In this document: one piece after another, positions 52,710 through 64,000 of the stretch
How the letters are laid out: every line of letters begins with the position of its first letter
Numbering within the stretch: the stretch's first letter is position 1
Source: Formicarius rufipectus
Lineage: Eukaryota; Chordata; Aves; Passeriformes; Formicariidae
Length of the DNA: 64,000 nucleotides
Assembly (NCBI GenBank): GCA_013399695.1
Contig: VXAU01000197.1
Coordinates: 4,738,557 to 4,802,556 of the forward strand
Direction: 5' to 3'
The notes under the pieces: model-generated
The model's input: only the letters and a program-made list of their open reading frames with translations
Databases searched by the model: none
What the model was told of the DNA's origin: nothing
Position numbers and translations under genes: made by a program

Positions 52710-55700
52710 CAACCAACCCCACAGCCTCTGAACACATTAACGTGCTTTAGATTTTGCCAGTTACCCACATTAAAGCAAAAACATGCAGTATTTTTGGTTT
52801 CGGTTTTTTTTGAACACCAGGGGGCTGATTACTGTGAAATGATCTTAGGCTTCTCCCACTAAGTGGACAGATGGATTGCTACTTTTGCAACTTCTTTTTG
52901 CAGCGTGGCATTCAGCTGCTGGCGGGAGGCTCCGTTCCAGCACTCTCCAGCATCATTTCTCTCCTTGCTCTTCTCATCTCGCTTCCCAGCCTGAGGCTGC
53001 GGCACGGACGGGGCTCTCTGCACGGCCAAAGGCTGTGCCTCGCCCTGCCACTACCACACCAACCCCGAGGGAGATGGAATAGCAGAGCCACACCAGAGCC
53101 CCGCACCTGGATTTGCCAAAGTGGTGATGCTGCGGAGAGAAATGCCACCAGCACAAGCCAGACCAAAGATTAGGTCTGTCCAGCGTCGCAGCAGCCAATC
53201 CAGAATTTAAAGGGTTCTCCAAGGCGTGAAAGAACAAAAAGCACTGCTAGGCAAAACTCATCTCCGGAACTTCTTTTTAAAAGGGAAATTTTACAAAGTG
53301 AAAACCGAAACTCTGACAAACTTCATCCCTGCTTCCCTGACAAACACGTGGAACCGATTCAGAGTGACTCACAAACGGTTGTGAACAATTTAGGTCTCTG
53401 GACAGCAGTCGCTGCATTTGCAACCCACATTCTCACAGGCAAAATACAGCTGGTGGGGAGAAGAACTCAAAAGAAACTCCTCAGCATTCAGGGAAGAGAA
53501 CTGCTTCATTCAGAAGCTGCTTTTTAGGAACCAATCCTCCAAGGGGACATTGCCCAACGTGCCTGGTGTTGGGCATCATCCCACTGCTGCCCAGGGACTG
53601 CAGCCCCTTTAAGACAAGGACAAGGGACAGAAGGAGGAAACATTCAGTTTGATCCGAGGAAGTGAAAAACCCCAGGAAAAGCAAACTGCCAGCCCCAGGA
53701 ATGACTAAGCACAGAGCCAGGCAAGGCAGGCACTGTGCTGGCTGAAGCAGCCACGCAGCACCATTCCCAGATCCATGCCAGCTCTGAAGATGTGCTGTAT
53801 AGAAAAGCTATTTCTGGGGTGGGGAGCGGAATGAAACTAACCCAAACCTAAAAAACAAGGACCCAGCTCTTTAGCAAGCCACATGAACTGCCTATGAGTG
53901 TGTTTATAAACATCCCCCTCCATCTGTAACTCCAGCTATGTGCAGATAGCAATATATGGGTCAATAATCGTTTATCTAAAGATATGTGTCAGCCCGTCTC
54001 TCCTCTGCTCTCTGACAAACCTTTTACAACAGCCACTTACTTTAACCCTGAATTATCTGCCTCTGCTCATCTTCAGGGAGAATCAGCACGGCAGAGAAAG
54101 AAGCAAGCAATTCCCTGTGATGTGAAAGCTCACTTTCTAAATCAAATCAATTTTTCTAACATAATTTGCCTCATCTAAATCACTGACCCATGCATTTTCT
54201 CACAATCCTTTGACAAGAGCTGCACCAATTGAAGCAAAGCTAAAACACTTCAACCAGACCAATTCATAGAAGTCTTTAGAGGAATTCTTTCATTGCTGTA
54301 ATTAATTCTTTAAGTACCACAGTGGGATGCTCTGAATTCAAACCCAGTCCAAGGAGTAATGATTACACTAATGGGAGAAGCTGCATAGTAAATAAATGCA
54401 AGTGCCCTGCTGAAAGAGATCGCTTCCAATAGGAGACTGCCATTCAGGGAGAGAACTGTGTTTTGGAGATAACAACTCAGATGATGAAGTCCCACAGACT
54501 GGAGCCTGATACAGCAATTCCCAGACTCCACATACCTAACAGGGCTGAGCATTTGGAGCTGGAGCTGCTCTTGCTGTCAGCCCTTTGCTGGCCACTCTCC
54601 CACCAGGATCTTCACCTTGGACATGGGTTCATGTAGCAGCTGAAACTGCAGCAGGACAGGACTGATTCAGCCTGTCCACCTGCAGACCCCCTGCCCTGCC
54701 CATCCAGCCTTCAGCTGGGGCTGAGCATCAGTCACACACTGGGAGCAGCCAGGAAGAGCTGCCATTTCTCAGTGGCTCTTGGAGTGTGTCAGACCATGGG
54801 CACAGGGGAGGGCTGAGGGGTTTGCAGCCATGACAAAAGGAAACTGCTGGGGTTGGATGGGCTCAGTGCTGGACACCACACATGAGGTGTTTGCCCAGGG
54901 TACATGGGGAGCCCAGCTGCTAATACACACTTGAACTTGTCTTTATTGGCACCTCTGGCACAGGAAGGCATGGTGGGTCATCCTACAGGTGAGAAGGTGT
55001 GGGAAAAGATGGCCTATGACAGTTTGGGAAACCATCCAGAAGTCTGCTGGTTGGTGCAAGAACTTAAGCAATGACTCCTCTTTGACTTTTCCTTTTTGTT
55101 AACTGGCTAAATGCAATAAAGCCTTCTAATGCATTTAATGTGCTGGGCTGCCATATGCTCAGAGAAAGAAGGGGAAGACACTAACTCTGGATGAGCAGGA
55201 TGCTTTGATAAGACACAGCTGAAGCTGTACCCAGGAGCTAATCCTTGTCAAAGCTCTGAATCCCCCAGGGCTTACAGCAGACAATTGTTATGGCACTATA
55301 ACAAGTGAAATAAGGTGCACAACATGGACATATTGGGTTTTAAAAGGGTAGGTATGAAGAACAGCTCTTCAGTGCAGTCCCTGAAAAGGTGTCCCTAATC
55401 TCCATGGTCTGCTCAGCTCCATCACACCAGGGCAGTGACAGGGTGGGCACCATCATCTGGACTCTGCTCTCTAGGGCTGCCTTTGATTTTAGCAATAAAC
55501 AACTTTAACTCCATTCCTTCATTTCTGTTTATAACTTCCCATAACAGTGTAAATTCAGCCCTTCCCTAACATAACTCATGGCACTCAGCCTTGTGATTCC
55601 ATCTCTGGGGCAGCCTGAGAGTGCCCTGACAATCATCCACAGGCCTCAGCACCACTCAGGATGGGGCTTGGAGGTGCCAAGCAGCTCAGGCACCAGAACA

Positions 55701-56165
55701 AGTCAGGGCTGTGACATGGAGGAGAAGGCAATACCCAAGCAGTGCTCAGCACACCAGGGCCAACCAACCGGCCACACCACCTCAGCAGCCTCCCAGCCAC
55801 GGTGAGACTCCCTCCTTAAAGAGTAGCAGCAAAAAAACCTATCTGCCATCACAAAATAACCCCAGATTACAGCTTCACCCAACATCTCTGCTCTTCCTGC
55901 TGCTGCCCCAGAGGCCCCTTATTGGGGTGATGGAGAGGACAAACCACATTGTTGATGGTGCCCACTCTCTTCACTAAAGCCCTTTGAGATCTACAGGTGA
56001 ATCATTCATATTTGAAAAGAAAAGAGTGCCTCAACTGTAATAAAATTCATGCTGTTTTTCTCTTCTTAATAGACTTGAGCCTTTTTTTCACCACTACTCA
56101 TGCTAACAACTTTCAGTGGACTATTCCTTAGCAAAAGACAGGAAATGAGTAACTGAGCTGCATTT

Positions 56166-56181
56166 AAAAAAAAAAAAAAAA
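56166..56181. repeat. Poly-A run (A16)
   Basis: Sixteen consecutive A after GCATTT. No flanking target duplication or retroposed body found. Confidence 0.9.
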
Positions 56182-59100
56182 GGAAACCTTTGTATATTAA
56201 TCCTCATAGCTGTCAGAGATGAAGATTTAATAATGTTAGTAACTAGGCTACTCCATTATATCCAAACACCTTGGAGCACAATGTCTTAGTGGGAGATGAA
56301 TGAGATAGTGGGGCTGTAACTACCTTCCGAGGGTTTTCAGAGCATAATCTATGGCTCATCACCACGTGCATTTCAAGTCCTTGCCCTTTCCTCTCCAAAT
56401 AACCTCCAACTGTATTTGCATGCCAGGTATTTACATGTCAGGCCCAGTTCCTTCTTTAGAGCATTTCCCACTCTTGCCCATTTGTCCTTGTTTAACAGAT
56501 TTCCCTGGTTTCAGTTTTGGATCGGGATGGGAAGTTGTGTATTCGGGTCATCCAATAACTGATGGGAAGAAGCAGCGAAGAAAAACCGTAGGCAGATGAA
56601 GGAGAGGTCTCATGGGCTGTGAAGAGCTCTGCCAAGGGAAGCAGCAGAAGTCCTGCTGCCTGCATCACCGAAAACCAGCCATGCTCAGGAACAGGCTGTA
56701 CCCAACAGCCACTGGAGATGAGAAAGGCAGCTTATTTGCCAACTTTTCCAGCTCTAATTCCCATGATTTCAAGACGACTGAGGCACACTGACCTTTGAGC
56801 AAACCCTGACAGAGCACTGCTGCTTCCAGAGAGCTCTTACCATCTTCTCTGGGTGCCAATATTGCAACCTCTTAAAAGCCTGATTTTTGATATGGGCTTG
56901 TGTTCTATTTGCACTCAGTGAAAAGACGATTAGACATTGTGTTATTGGTCCCCCAGCTTTCCAAGTGCCTTTCAAAACCACCATGACATTTCAGACTGCC
57001 CCAGAGAGTCAGGGACAGAGGCACAGGGTGGCTGTTGCCTCTCACCAGACCAGGCACTCACACTGGCCAGGGACTTGCCCCATGAAGACATCTGGATCAT
57101 CTCCTTCCAAAACTCCTCTCCGATTCGCTTCCTTTTCCATCAGAAATCCAGGTACCCAAACCAGTCAGCAGCTACTGACTATTTGCTGAGTTTCTAATTA
57201 CTGCTCGTCACATAGAAACCTGCTCCATCTGCTCAAGGGTTCCCTTTTAGGGTGCATGGGCTCTGTCTTTTTTCGGTGTTTTATCCTTTTTGGGGGGGAG
57301 CTGCAGCATAAATGTTTGTTTCAGGAGCTGCAACATTCATTAGCCAGCCCTCCTTCCCCGCTGTGGCAAAGGTCTTGCTGCTAAGCAAAAGCTGTGGCTA
57401 ATTGACAACAACTCCTAAACTGAGATATAAAGTAGCTGAGCCTGTCACTCATGCAAACAGCTGGCTCTGGCTGCTCAGCTGCTAAATAATGGAAAATGGT
57501 TCATTTTTCTGACTCAGAGAAGATCCTTTATGAAAGAAACGAACGTCTCTGGTGCTACAGAGCCATGCCCTGATCATTTCTGCATCTTAAAAACCTAACA
57601 CTACCCATAAAATTCCAAAGTAACATAAACCCTGTTCCTTCTACTACTCTCCCAATCAGAAAAACTGGATTTAAATCACCTGCTGGCAGGTTTATTACAG
57701 GGCCCACAAGCAGATAAGGTCCTGTGCACCAGCCCTCTGCACTTAACAGGAAATAAATCTCTGCTATGCCATCTGTTTTTGAAATGTTTCCATACAAGCA
57801 AAACAAAAACCTCAAAGATAACTGCAGCTCTGATTTAACCTTCTAAAGGATTTTATTTCTGGGGCAATGAGGATGACATTTGCCCCCTCTCTAGCAGAAC
57901 TGTTTTCCTCCCCAGGCTGATTCACTGCGGGGCTCCCTCAGTCCATGACCAACACTGTGTACTGAGGGCATCTGTTGCCCCTGTGTTGTGGTTTATTGGC
58001 TTGGGATGGGGACGGTTGCTTGGCCAGAGGGCTGGTGGCAGTGGAAACACCATCTCTGAAGCTTCCCAAACCCCTTGGCTTGACCAGGGTAAGGATTTTC
58101 ACCCCTGCTTCTCCATTTGGCCCCAGTTTGAACTGCATCCCTGGGGTTTTTCCAGCATTTCTCCCCACTCAGGGCAGCTTTGTGGTGCTGTCACTGATGT
58201 CAAGCTAGAGCTGCTTAACATGGGTGGATTGACACCATCTCCTCCCCTATAACCAGACCTCTGGCACAGCCTTTGACTGGATGGCAGCATCATTTCAAAG
58301 TAAAGGAGGATGTGGCCATTCAGCCATAGAGCCCTGAGCACCAAAAATTTAGCCCCTTTGTCACCCAAAGCCCACCTTGCAGTTCTCCTCCTCCACCACA
58401 GGGCAGTGATGGGGCAGAGCAGTCCCTGAGGACCAGCTGGTGCAGGCACGGTGAGATGAGCAGAGCTGGTTTATGTGCAGTTTCCAATTAGTTTACTCAG
58501 CAGCCAGCAGCCCCGTGGAAACCTCTCTGTTCCTGGCTATCCCTCACCCCTCAGGGCACCCCTTGGCTTCACCCCTACCAGCATCCTCCAAAAATTTAGA
58601 ATAAACAAAGTTAAAATCAAATGCTACGCTTCATTTTCTTTCCTTGCCTGAAGTTGCAAGAGACAAGACAGGATGTAATCACCACTTTTAAAATCATCTC
58701 CTATGACAGGCAAATTGATCAAGTGGGGAGGCTGAGCTGCTTTTGAACTTGAACAAACTGATTTTCCATGAAAGATGGTGTTTACATTGCCTCTCAATAA
58801 CCTGCTGAAATATGCATACCTCTTGCCATTTCATCACCAAAATTTGGGAAGAAAGGGTGATTTTGGGGGTAAAAAAATAAAAAGGGAAAAAGAGAAAACG
58901 AAAAAAAGTGTGCTTGAATCTGGAGCACATCATAAATTCATGAAGCTTTCTGAATGCTGTCAGAAACAAACACATTCATGTAAACAGAGCAAAGCTCAAA
59001 GTGTGCTGCAGGAGAGTTTTTGGATAGTATGGAAGAAACATTAATATTTACATTGCACCTGAGACTCAAGTCCATCGTGCAAAGTACTACACAAACAGTG

Positions 59101-61380
59101 AAGTCCTCCCACGATGAATTTACCCACCACACCCACTCCAAGCAGCCCTTGCTTTACTTTCCATTGCAACACTCTACGTCACAGAGGGGGCTGGAAACAC
59201 CCAGGGAAAGCCAGACACTGAGCAAAACCCATAACCCCCGTGAGTTGTCTCCAGGGACCTCTTTGCTTGTGATTTCCGCCTGCCCATGCTCACATGGGAA
59301 AAGCTTCCTCAGAAATGCCAGCTGGGAAACTTCTCACAGCACGAAATCGAAGCATCTTCCACGACATCTAGAGCACCACATGGTAACTCACACTCCCCAG
59401 CCTCTGTGGCACGTAAATGTGAGAGGATCTGACAGCCACAGTCAGGGAAGCAGCACGTGCCAGCACATCAGCTGAGCCACTGACAGGGGTAAGAGCTAAT
59501 GCTATGCCAACAAACCAAGTCACTGCTTGTCATTAGTGAACATCAGTTATATTTAGGCAGGGAGAGAAGGGGGAACCAAGTTCTGTGAATTAAATTTGTT
59601 GAGCTGACAGTATTTCAGTGGGATGGCTTCTCATTCACTGGGAGGCTTATTAAAGCCAGAAGACCTTCGTTTCTCTTGTTTCACGCAGGATGTAGGTGAC
59701 TGTCACCTCCCCTTTGTTCCCTGGTCACACTGCTGAGAGAGCACGGGTTTGCAGCCACCTGCATGAGCAGGAGACATGACTTGGTGAAGCCATCTCTCCA
59801 TCAGGGCAAAACTTGTGCTTCATGCCAGCATCATCCAGCAAGGTTGGGACATGTAGCACATGAGTTGCCATAAACCAGTGCTCTGAGTAATGACACCTTT
59901 TGTTCCCCCCCACCTTTCAGCAGGGAGACCCTGCTGGGACACAGCCAGCACAGGTCTCCTAAGCAGCCTGGCTGCAAAGCACGTTTCTGGGGAGCTATGG
60001 GGAACTACAGGAGGACCTTGATTCAGCATGGGGGCAGCAGGGTGGAATCTCCATCCCATCAGCACCAATGGCAATATTCTACATACCCTGAAGCCCTGAA
60101 TAACTCAAATCCTTCTTCCATGGTATGCAGTGCACAGACTCTTCTCCCCAGGTGCTTTGAAACAGGAGAATCCTTGCCCAGACACTGAGCACACCAAACA
60201 TCTGCCTGGGCTCAAAGAGCAACCAAATCCATGACTGCAAACCCATCACAGCAATTAAATAAATGGAGCTTTCTCTGGCTCAGGAACGTATCCTTGATCC
60301 AAAAATCCTCCCTGAGACACAAACCCTGTCCCAGTCTCATCAGCCCTCTGTTCTGACCTTCTACAGCTGCTCCAGGGCTCATACCTTCCTCACCACGTTA
60401 AGCTGCTTTAAACAGAGATAACAGGGCTGGGAGTGCCTATCATTCTCAACAATAAAATACAGCAAATTAATTACACTTTATTGATTTTTTTTTTTAATGT
60501 AACTATTTTGGCATTCAAACCTCAGGAGACTCTATTGATCAGCCAAAGATTCAGGTGTCAGTGAACAGAGTTCTGTGACCAAGCCCCACAAATTCAAGAA
60601 AATAATCAAAACCCAAAAACAGTGACTGATGTGGACTTTCCCATTTCAAATATGCAAAGGAAGCTGCAGCATCTGTGACAGGAGACGCTGAAGTGAAAAA
60701 TGCTGTGCAGGGCAAGTCACACAGTTGCCTCCTGCACTCCCAGAAAGCCCAGTGCTGATCACAGCAGTGATGCATAAATCCAGAGTAGCTCCACTGACAT
60801 CAGAGGAGCTGGTCTAGATTTACACTTATGGGAAGTAAAATCAGGGTATATGAAATACATTGCTCTAATGGATGCTGGAGCAAGAGGCATTATATTTCAG
60901 ACTTCTTCCACCACCCCACTGTCCCCCAAACCACATGAGTTTGAACAGCCATTGCACAAAATGTTGAGATCTGCACTAATCTGATGAAAATAACATACCT
61001 TTCAACAGTTCTGCAAATCTATTGTACGGTGGATAATACAAGTCTTTCATTTCTCTTCCTGAAGAGCCTCTGAATAAGAAGTGCCTCCATATTATGTAGA
61101 GTGATACAGGGACACACAATAAAATAAGCATAATGTCTCTCCACCCACACCTCCCTGGAGCCAGAGCCTAAAAGCAATTCGCAGGTCCTTCCTCAGGCTC
61201 AGATGACAGCAGCCCAGGCACATCCTGCAGGGGCTGAAGGAATCTGTTCAATAAGCTCCGCACGCCCCATTCCCACGTTTCCACACCTGCTCCGGGGTGC
61301 AAGGCAGGGGAGACAGCACCAGGCAGGAGAACAAAATACTCAGGTAACTCATCCACGTCACTCACAGGATACCTATTCAT

Positions 61381-62280
61381 ATAACCTCGGAGACGGCTCC
61401 GCCGCCGCCAGCGAGGAAGGCGGCCAAAACCCTGCCTAGATGCCAGCAACAAACGGGGGCTGCTGCCAGCGAGAGACATCCTCGAGCTCAGCGTGAGCGG
61501 CCTCCGGCTGCCAAACACACACGCACACCCTCTGCTCGCAGCCGGGCCGCCAGAGACCCGGGGCAGCAGAGTGATCTCTTAATTGGACCTTCACAAAGCT
61601 ATTTAGGGGACCTGCCTGACAGGAGAACAAATGCCACCCGCTTTGAAGAGCGTGGAGAAACTCAGCCTGGTGCGTCTCCGGTCCTCGAAACGCAGAGCCG
61701 GCCCCGGCAAAGGGGGAAGGGAGGGAGGGAGCGAAGGCAAATAAATAGAGGAAAAATGGCAAGAGCCCAGCACGACCGTCTGTGAGAGCCGGGAGCTTTG
61801 CAGGGATGGCAGCACCGCGGCATGACTCATGCAGGTGTCTCTCCCGTCTGCAACAAACCCCAACCAAGATGTGGCTCGTTAACCCCTGTAATCCAGAGGA
61901 GAAAGCCGACTTGGATGGCAGTGAGCCGCAGGAAGACCAGCGCAGCCCCAGAGGGAGGCGTTCCCGGGCTCTGCCACCGCTCGCCTCTTTCGGAAGAGGT
62001 TTTCCCAGACCCCAAACCCCCTCTCCGCACACAGACAGTGCCGCGGTCCACGCCGGGGGTGGGACGGGGAAGGGGCAGCGGTACGAAAGCAAAGGGATGC
62101 TACAGCGGAGAGAGGCGCAGGGAGGGAGCGGATTCCCGATTCCCAGCTTGAGCCGAGAGCGCATTGCGAGTTCCGAACGCGCACATTGTGCGGGGAGCAT
62201 TTAGAGCAGCGGAGAGGGATGGGTACGTCCGTAGGTTTGCAGCCGCAAACTGTTTCAAAGTGGGTTTCCATATGTGTAAG
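61381..62280. promoter_or_regulatory. CpG island, candidate promoter region of the TMEM132 gene
   Basis: By eye I count about 64 CpGs in 900 bases (roughly 7 per 100), a several-fold rise over the intron, with GC-rich composition. It lies upstream of the coding exon in gene orientation. It contains a perfect palindrome CGCACATTGTGCG (62,180-62,192), NRF1-like in character, and GTTTGCAGCCGCAAAC (62,235-62,250). A minus-strand ATG frame of 254 codons (62,200 to 61,436) crosses it; it has no recognisable domain and is best explained by high GC and few stop codons. No TATA box was identified, as is usual for CpG promoters. Confidence 0.6.
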
Positions 62281-63480
62281 CACTCAGAGCGCTGGAAGAA
62301 TTACACCCACAGCCCAATCTCACCATGGTAGCTACCCACACAGAAGGAGAGAATATCAAGGAAAAGATTATCATTAATGTGGCAAGGCAATAAATAAATA
62401 ATAATAAAAAAGGGCAGAAAACTTGTTCCTTCTCTGCTCCTCTCTCCTCAAATAAAAAAAGAGAGCTGCACGAGCACAGGGCATCACCCTGGCCACAGAA
62501 TGCCATCAATCCGCAGGGCAGTGCCGACCCTCAGGCAGCTCATGCCCTCTATGTCCTGTGCTCGGTGCCCCACTCCCCACAGCCTGTCCCCCACGCTCGG
62601 GTCGACCCCAGTCGCCACGGTCGTGTTCAACAGGATTTCCAAGTGCCCCGTGGCTGTGCACACCCCAGCAGAGGAGGGAGCTGCAGGGCAGGGGCAAGCA
62701 GTGCCTTTCAGGATGAGCAGAACAAGGGCCCCCTTCTGCCCGTCATCGATGCGTCCCCAAGGCTGATGTCTCCTTCCTAGCAAATTATTCCTGCTGCCCC
62801 TGTAGAGTCCTTTTCTAAAACACCCGCCACAATGCATTGCCTGTGTCCTCCCCATGAACTACAGCTGCTGCTATTAGCCCTCCCATGGATCGCTCCCTTT
62901 TCACCTGAAATCCTTGCATTTAGGCACATTCCTAAAACCCCCGTGAAGTTTCCCCAGCAGCCCAGGCTCCACGCGACGGCCGAACGCGAGCACCGTCCCG
63001 AGCAGCAATAAACGCAAGCAAATCCCCGAGCAACTTCAGCACCGATGCACCTTAATTAATTAGCTTTTAACAACCCCTATTTATTAGGAACAACATCTGC
63101 CAGGGAGCTCGCGAGAGCACGTCCCCAGAGAGAAGTCCTGCTGAAGACTTTCCTAGGAGCAGCGCTCCGGCTCTGCCAGCCTTGGGACCAACCCTTCCCC
63201 GGCAAACACCCGCACCTGGGACCCGAAAAGCTGTTCCTGAGTGCAGCTGGGGGAATAATTTTTTTAAAAAAAAGAAAGACAAGAAGATAGGGAGAGCAGC
63301 TCCCAGCCGCGCTCCCTGGCCAGGCGCGCCGCCTCCCAGCTGGCCGTGATGAGGGAATCCCACCTGAATTCACTCAAGGCCCTGACCCCGCTCCCCGCCA
63401 GTCCATGGAAACCCGTTCCCCTCAGAATTAAGCGCAAAAAAAGGCAGCACAAGTATTTAATTACCGAAGGGCTTTAACTC
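62281..63480. other. Intermediate region between CpG islands, no confirmed exon
   Basis: AT-rich at 62,281-62,460, then moderately CpG-rich from 62,500. Bases 62,484-62,855 are open on the minus strand for 123 codons from an ATG, with overlapping frames open on both strands; I recognise no protein. The half-site TTCAGCACC (63,035-63,043) matches one arm of the REST/NRSF element but the other arm is absent. CTTAATTAATTAGC at 63,051-63,064 is a homeodomain-type word. No signal-peptide exon seen. Confidence 0.45.
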
Positions 63481-63858
63481 CTGCGCATCTTTTCCCGACC
63501 CCCCCACTCGCGCCCGTGCATAGCCAGGGAGGACGAGGCGTGTGAGGGAGGAGCAGGGGTCGGCCGCCCTGGGGAAAACCCCAAACCCCGCTACCTTTCT
63601 CCGTTCCCCAACGCTCCGGGAAGCCCAAACTTTTCCTTTCCTCCCCCTCCAAGTGGGCAGTGACCCGCTGGCAGCCGCCGAAGCCGCGGGGCAGCCCCCA
63701 ACACGCGTGGGGAGGGGGACACACACTCAGGGAGGTGGCGGGGGGGCTGCGGCGGCGGAGCTAAAGGGAGACAACTTTGTGCGCCCCAGAGATGGGGCTC
63801 GGAGCGCGTCCCACCCGCAGCGCTGCGGAGGGAGCCCCGTGAGGGAGGGATGGGGTGA
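63481..63858. promoter_or_regulatory. CpG island adjoining assembly gap, candidate promoter/5' end
   Basis: About 32 CpGs in 378 bases (more than 8 per 100), the densest in the window, including CGCG words near 63,511, 63,686, 63,705 and 63,805 and a GGCGGCGG stretch at about 63,751. It is cut off by the gap. On the minus strand a plausible donor AAAG|GTAGCG sits at about 63,594, but no ATG-initiated frame with a signal peptide precedes it, so I cannot call exon 1. Probably the core promoter or 5' untranslated region of the TMEM132 gene. Confidence 0.6.
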
Positions 63859-63976
63859 NNNNNNNNNNNNNNNNNNNNNNNNNNNNNNNNNNNNNNNNNN
63901 NNNNNNNNNNNNNNNNNNNNNNNNNNNNNNNNNNNNNNNNNNNNNNNNNNNNNNNNNNNNNNNNNNNNNNNNNNNN
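63859..63976. other. Assembly gap (118 N)
   Basis: A run of N directly inside the most GC-rich part of the window. GC-rich avian promoters are often missed by sequencing, so unreadable promoter or exon 1 sequence is a reasonable expectation. The stated length may not be real. Confidence 0.99.
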
Positions 63977-64000
63977 GAGAATAGAGAGAAAAAAAAGGGG
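63977..64000. repeat. Purine-rich fragment after the gap
   Basis: Twenty-four bases, all purine but one T, ending A8 G4. Too short to interpret; continuity with the left side depends on the gap. Confidence 0.6.

Larger units (their letters stand above)
47760..61160. other. Intron segment, no gene seen
   Basis: Unique sequence with homopolymers (T12 at 49,961-49,972, A16 at 52,694-52,709 and 56,166-56,181), a TA tract at 50.42 kb and a G9 run at 50,311-50,319. Blocks with retained CpG in plain sequence lie at 53,260-53,420, which includes an AP-1 word TGACTCA at 53,365-53,371. Weak CR1-tail-like words near 50,588 and 52,080 are too short to call. Frames in 52.9-53.2 kb overlap on both strands because of higher GC. 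Confidence 0.5.
446..61380 (-). other. Long intron of the TMEM132-family gene (probably intron 1)
   Basis: The DNA to the right of the acceptor is upstream of the exon in gene orientation. Across about 61 kb I find no second stretch combining an open frame, splice signals and recognisable protein similarity. Long first introns are characteristic of several TMEM132 genes. The stretch is mainly unique AT-moderate sequence with sparse CpG, short homopolymers and a few CR1 relics. The donor end cannot be placed, because exon 1 was not found; the true intron may extend into or past the CpG-rich right end. Independent non-coding RNA genes inside the intron cannot be excluded. Confidence 0.7.

Noticed and set aside
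62255..62509. Minus-strand frame with a hydrophobic stretch (FLLLFIYCLATLMIIF), considered as a signal or membrane exon
   Set aside because: The hydrophobicity comes from an AT-rich low-complexity tract (TTATTATTATT), and the stretch is too far from the ATG for a signal peptide.
63035..63043. TTCAGCACC as a REST/NRSF element
   Set aside because: Only the left half-site is present; the right half is not found at the canonical spacing.
63457..63726. Minus-strand frame reading CPPPHACWG, considered as TMEM132 exon 1
   Set aside because: Begins at GTG, has no ATG, and has no hydrophobic signal peptide.

Overview
The window reads as vertebrate genomic DNA, most likely from a bird. Almost all of it is non-coding. 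It has one well-supported coding exon, no bacterial-style gene packing, scattered decayed CR1-type LINE pieces (the dominant avian retroposon family), short poly-A/T and TA tracts, and CpG islands at one end. I see no sign of a virus, plasmid, CRISPR array or operon.

The only protein-coding segment I can support is at the very start. The minus strand of bases 1-445 is an uninterrupted 147-codon exon, entered through a clear splice acceptor at 446-475 and running off the left edge. Its translation is unmistakably the N-terminal ectodomain of a TMEM132-family type I membrane protein. TMEM132B is my best paralogue call, with TMEM132D next. Because the gene runs right to left, everything to the right of 445 is upstream: the intron before this exon, and then probably the promoter.

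Layout: 1-445 exon; 446 to at least about 61.3 kb, long intron with no second exon that I can recognise. This intron holds a decayed CR1 reverse-transcriptase fragment near 25.4-25.6 kb, CR1 tails near 20.1, 31.5 and 39.9 kb, possible ones at 47.6-47.75 kb, simple repeats, a small CpG cluster at 41.34-41.7 kb, and several CpG-retaining, AT-rich blocks that look like candidate conserved elements. From about 61.38 kb to the end the sequence becomes CpG-island-like in two blocks (61,381-62,280 and 63,481-63,858), and is then broken by a 118-base assembly gap (63,859-63,976).

The simplest model is that the right-hand CpG-rich region is the promoter and 5' end of the same TMEM132 gene, giving a first intron of roughly 62-63 kb. 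Exon 1, with the start codon and signal peptide, was not found in the readable sequence. It is probably in the gap, beyond the right edge, or not in this window at all. The many open frames of 60-254 codons elsewhere show no recognisable domains and are treated as chance ORFs. I found no convincing undescribed genetic system. The most useful leads are the missing first exon, the RFX-like X-box motifs in two intronic spots, and the intronic CpG cluster at 41.4 kb as a possible alternative promoter.
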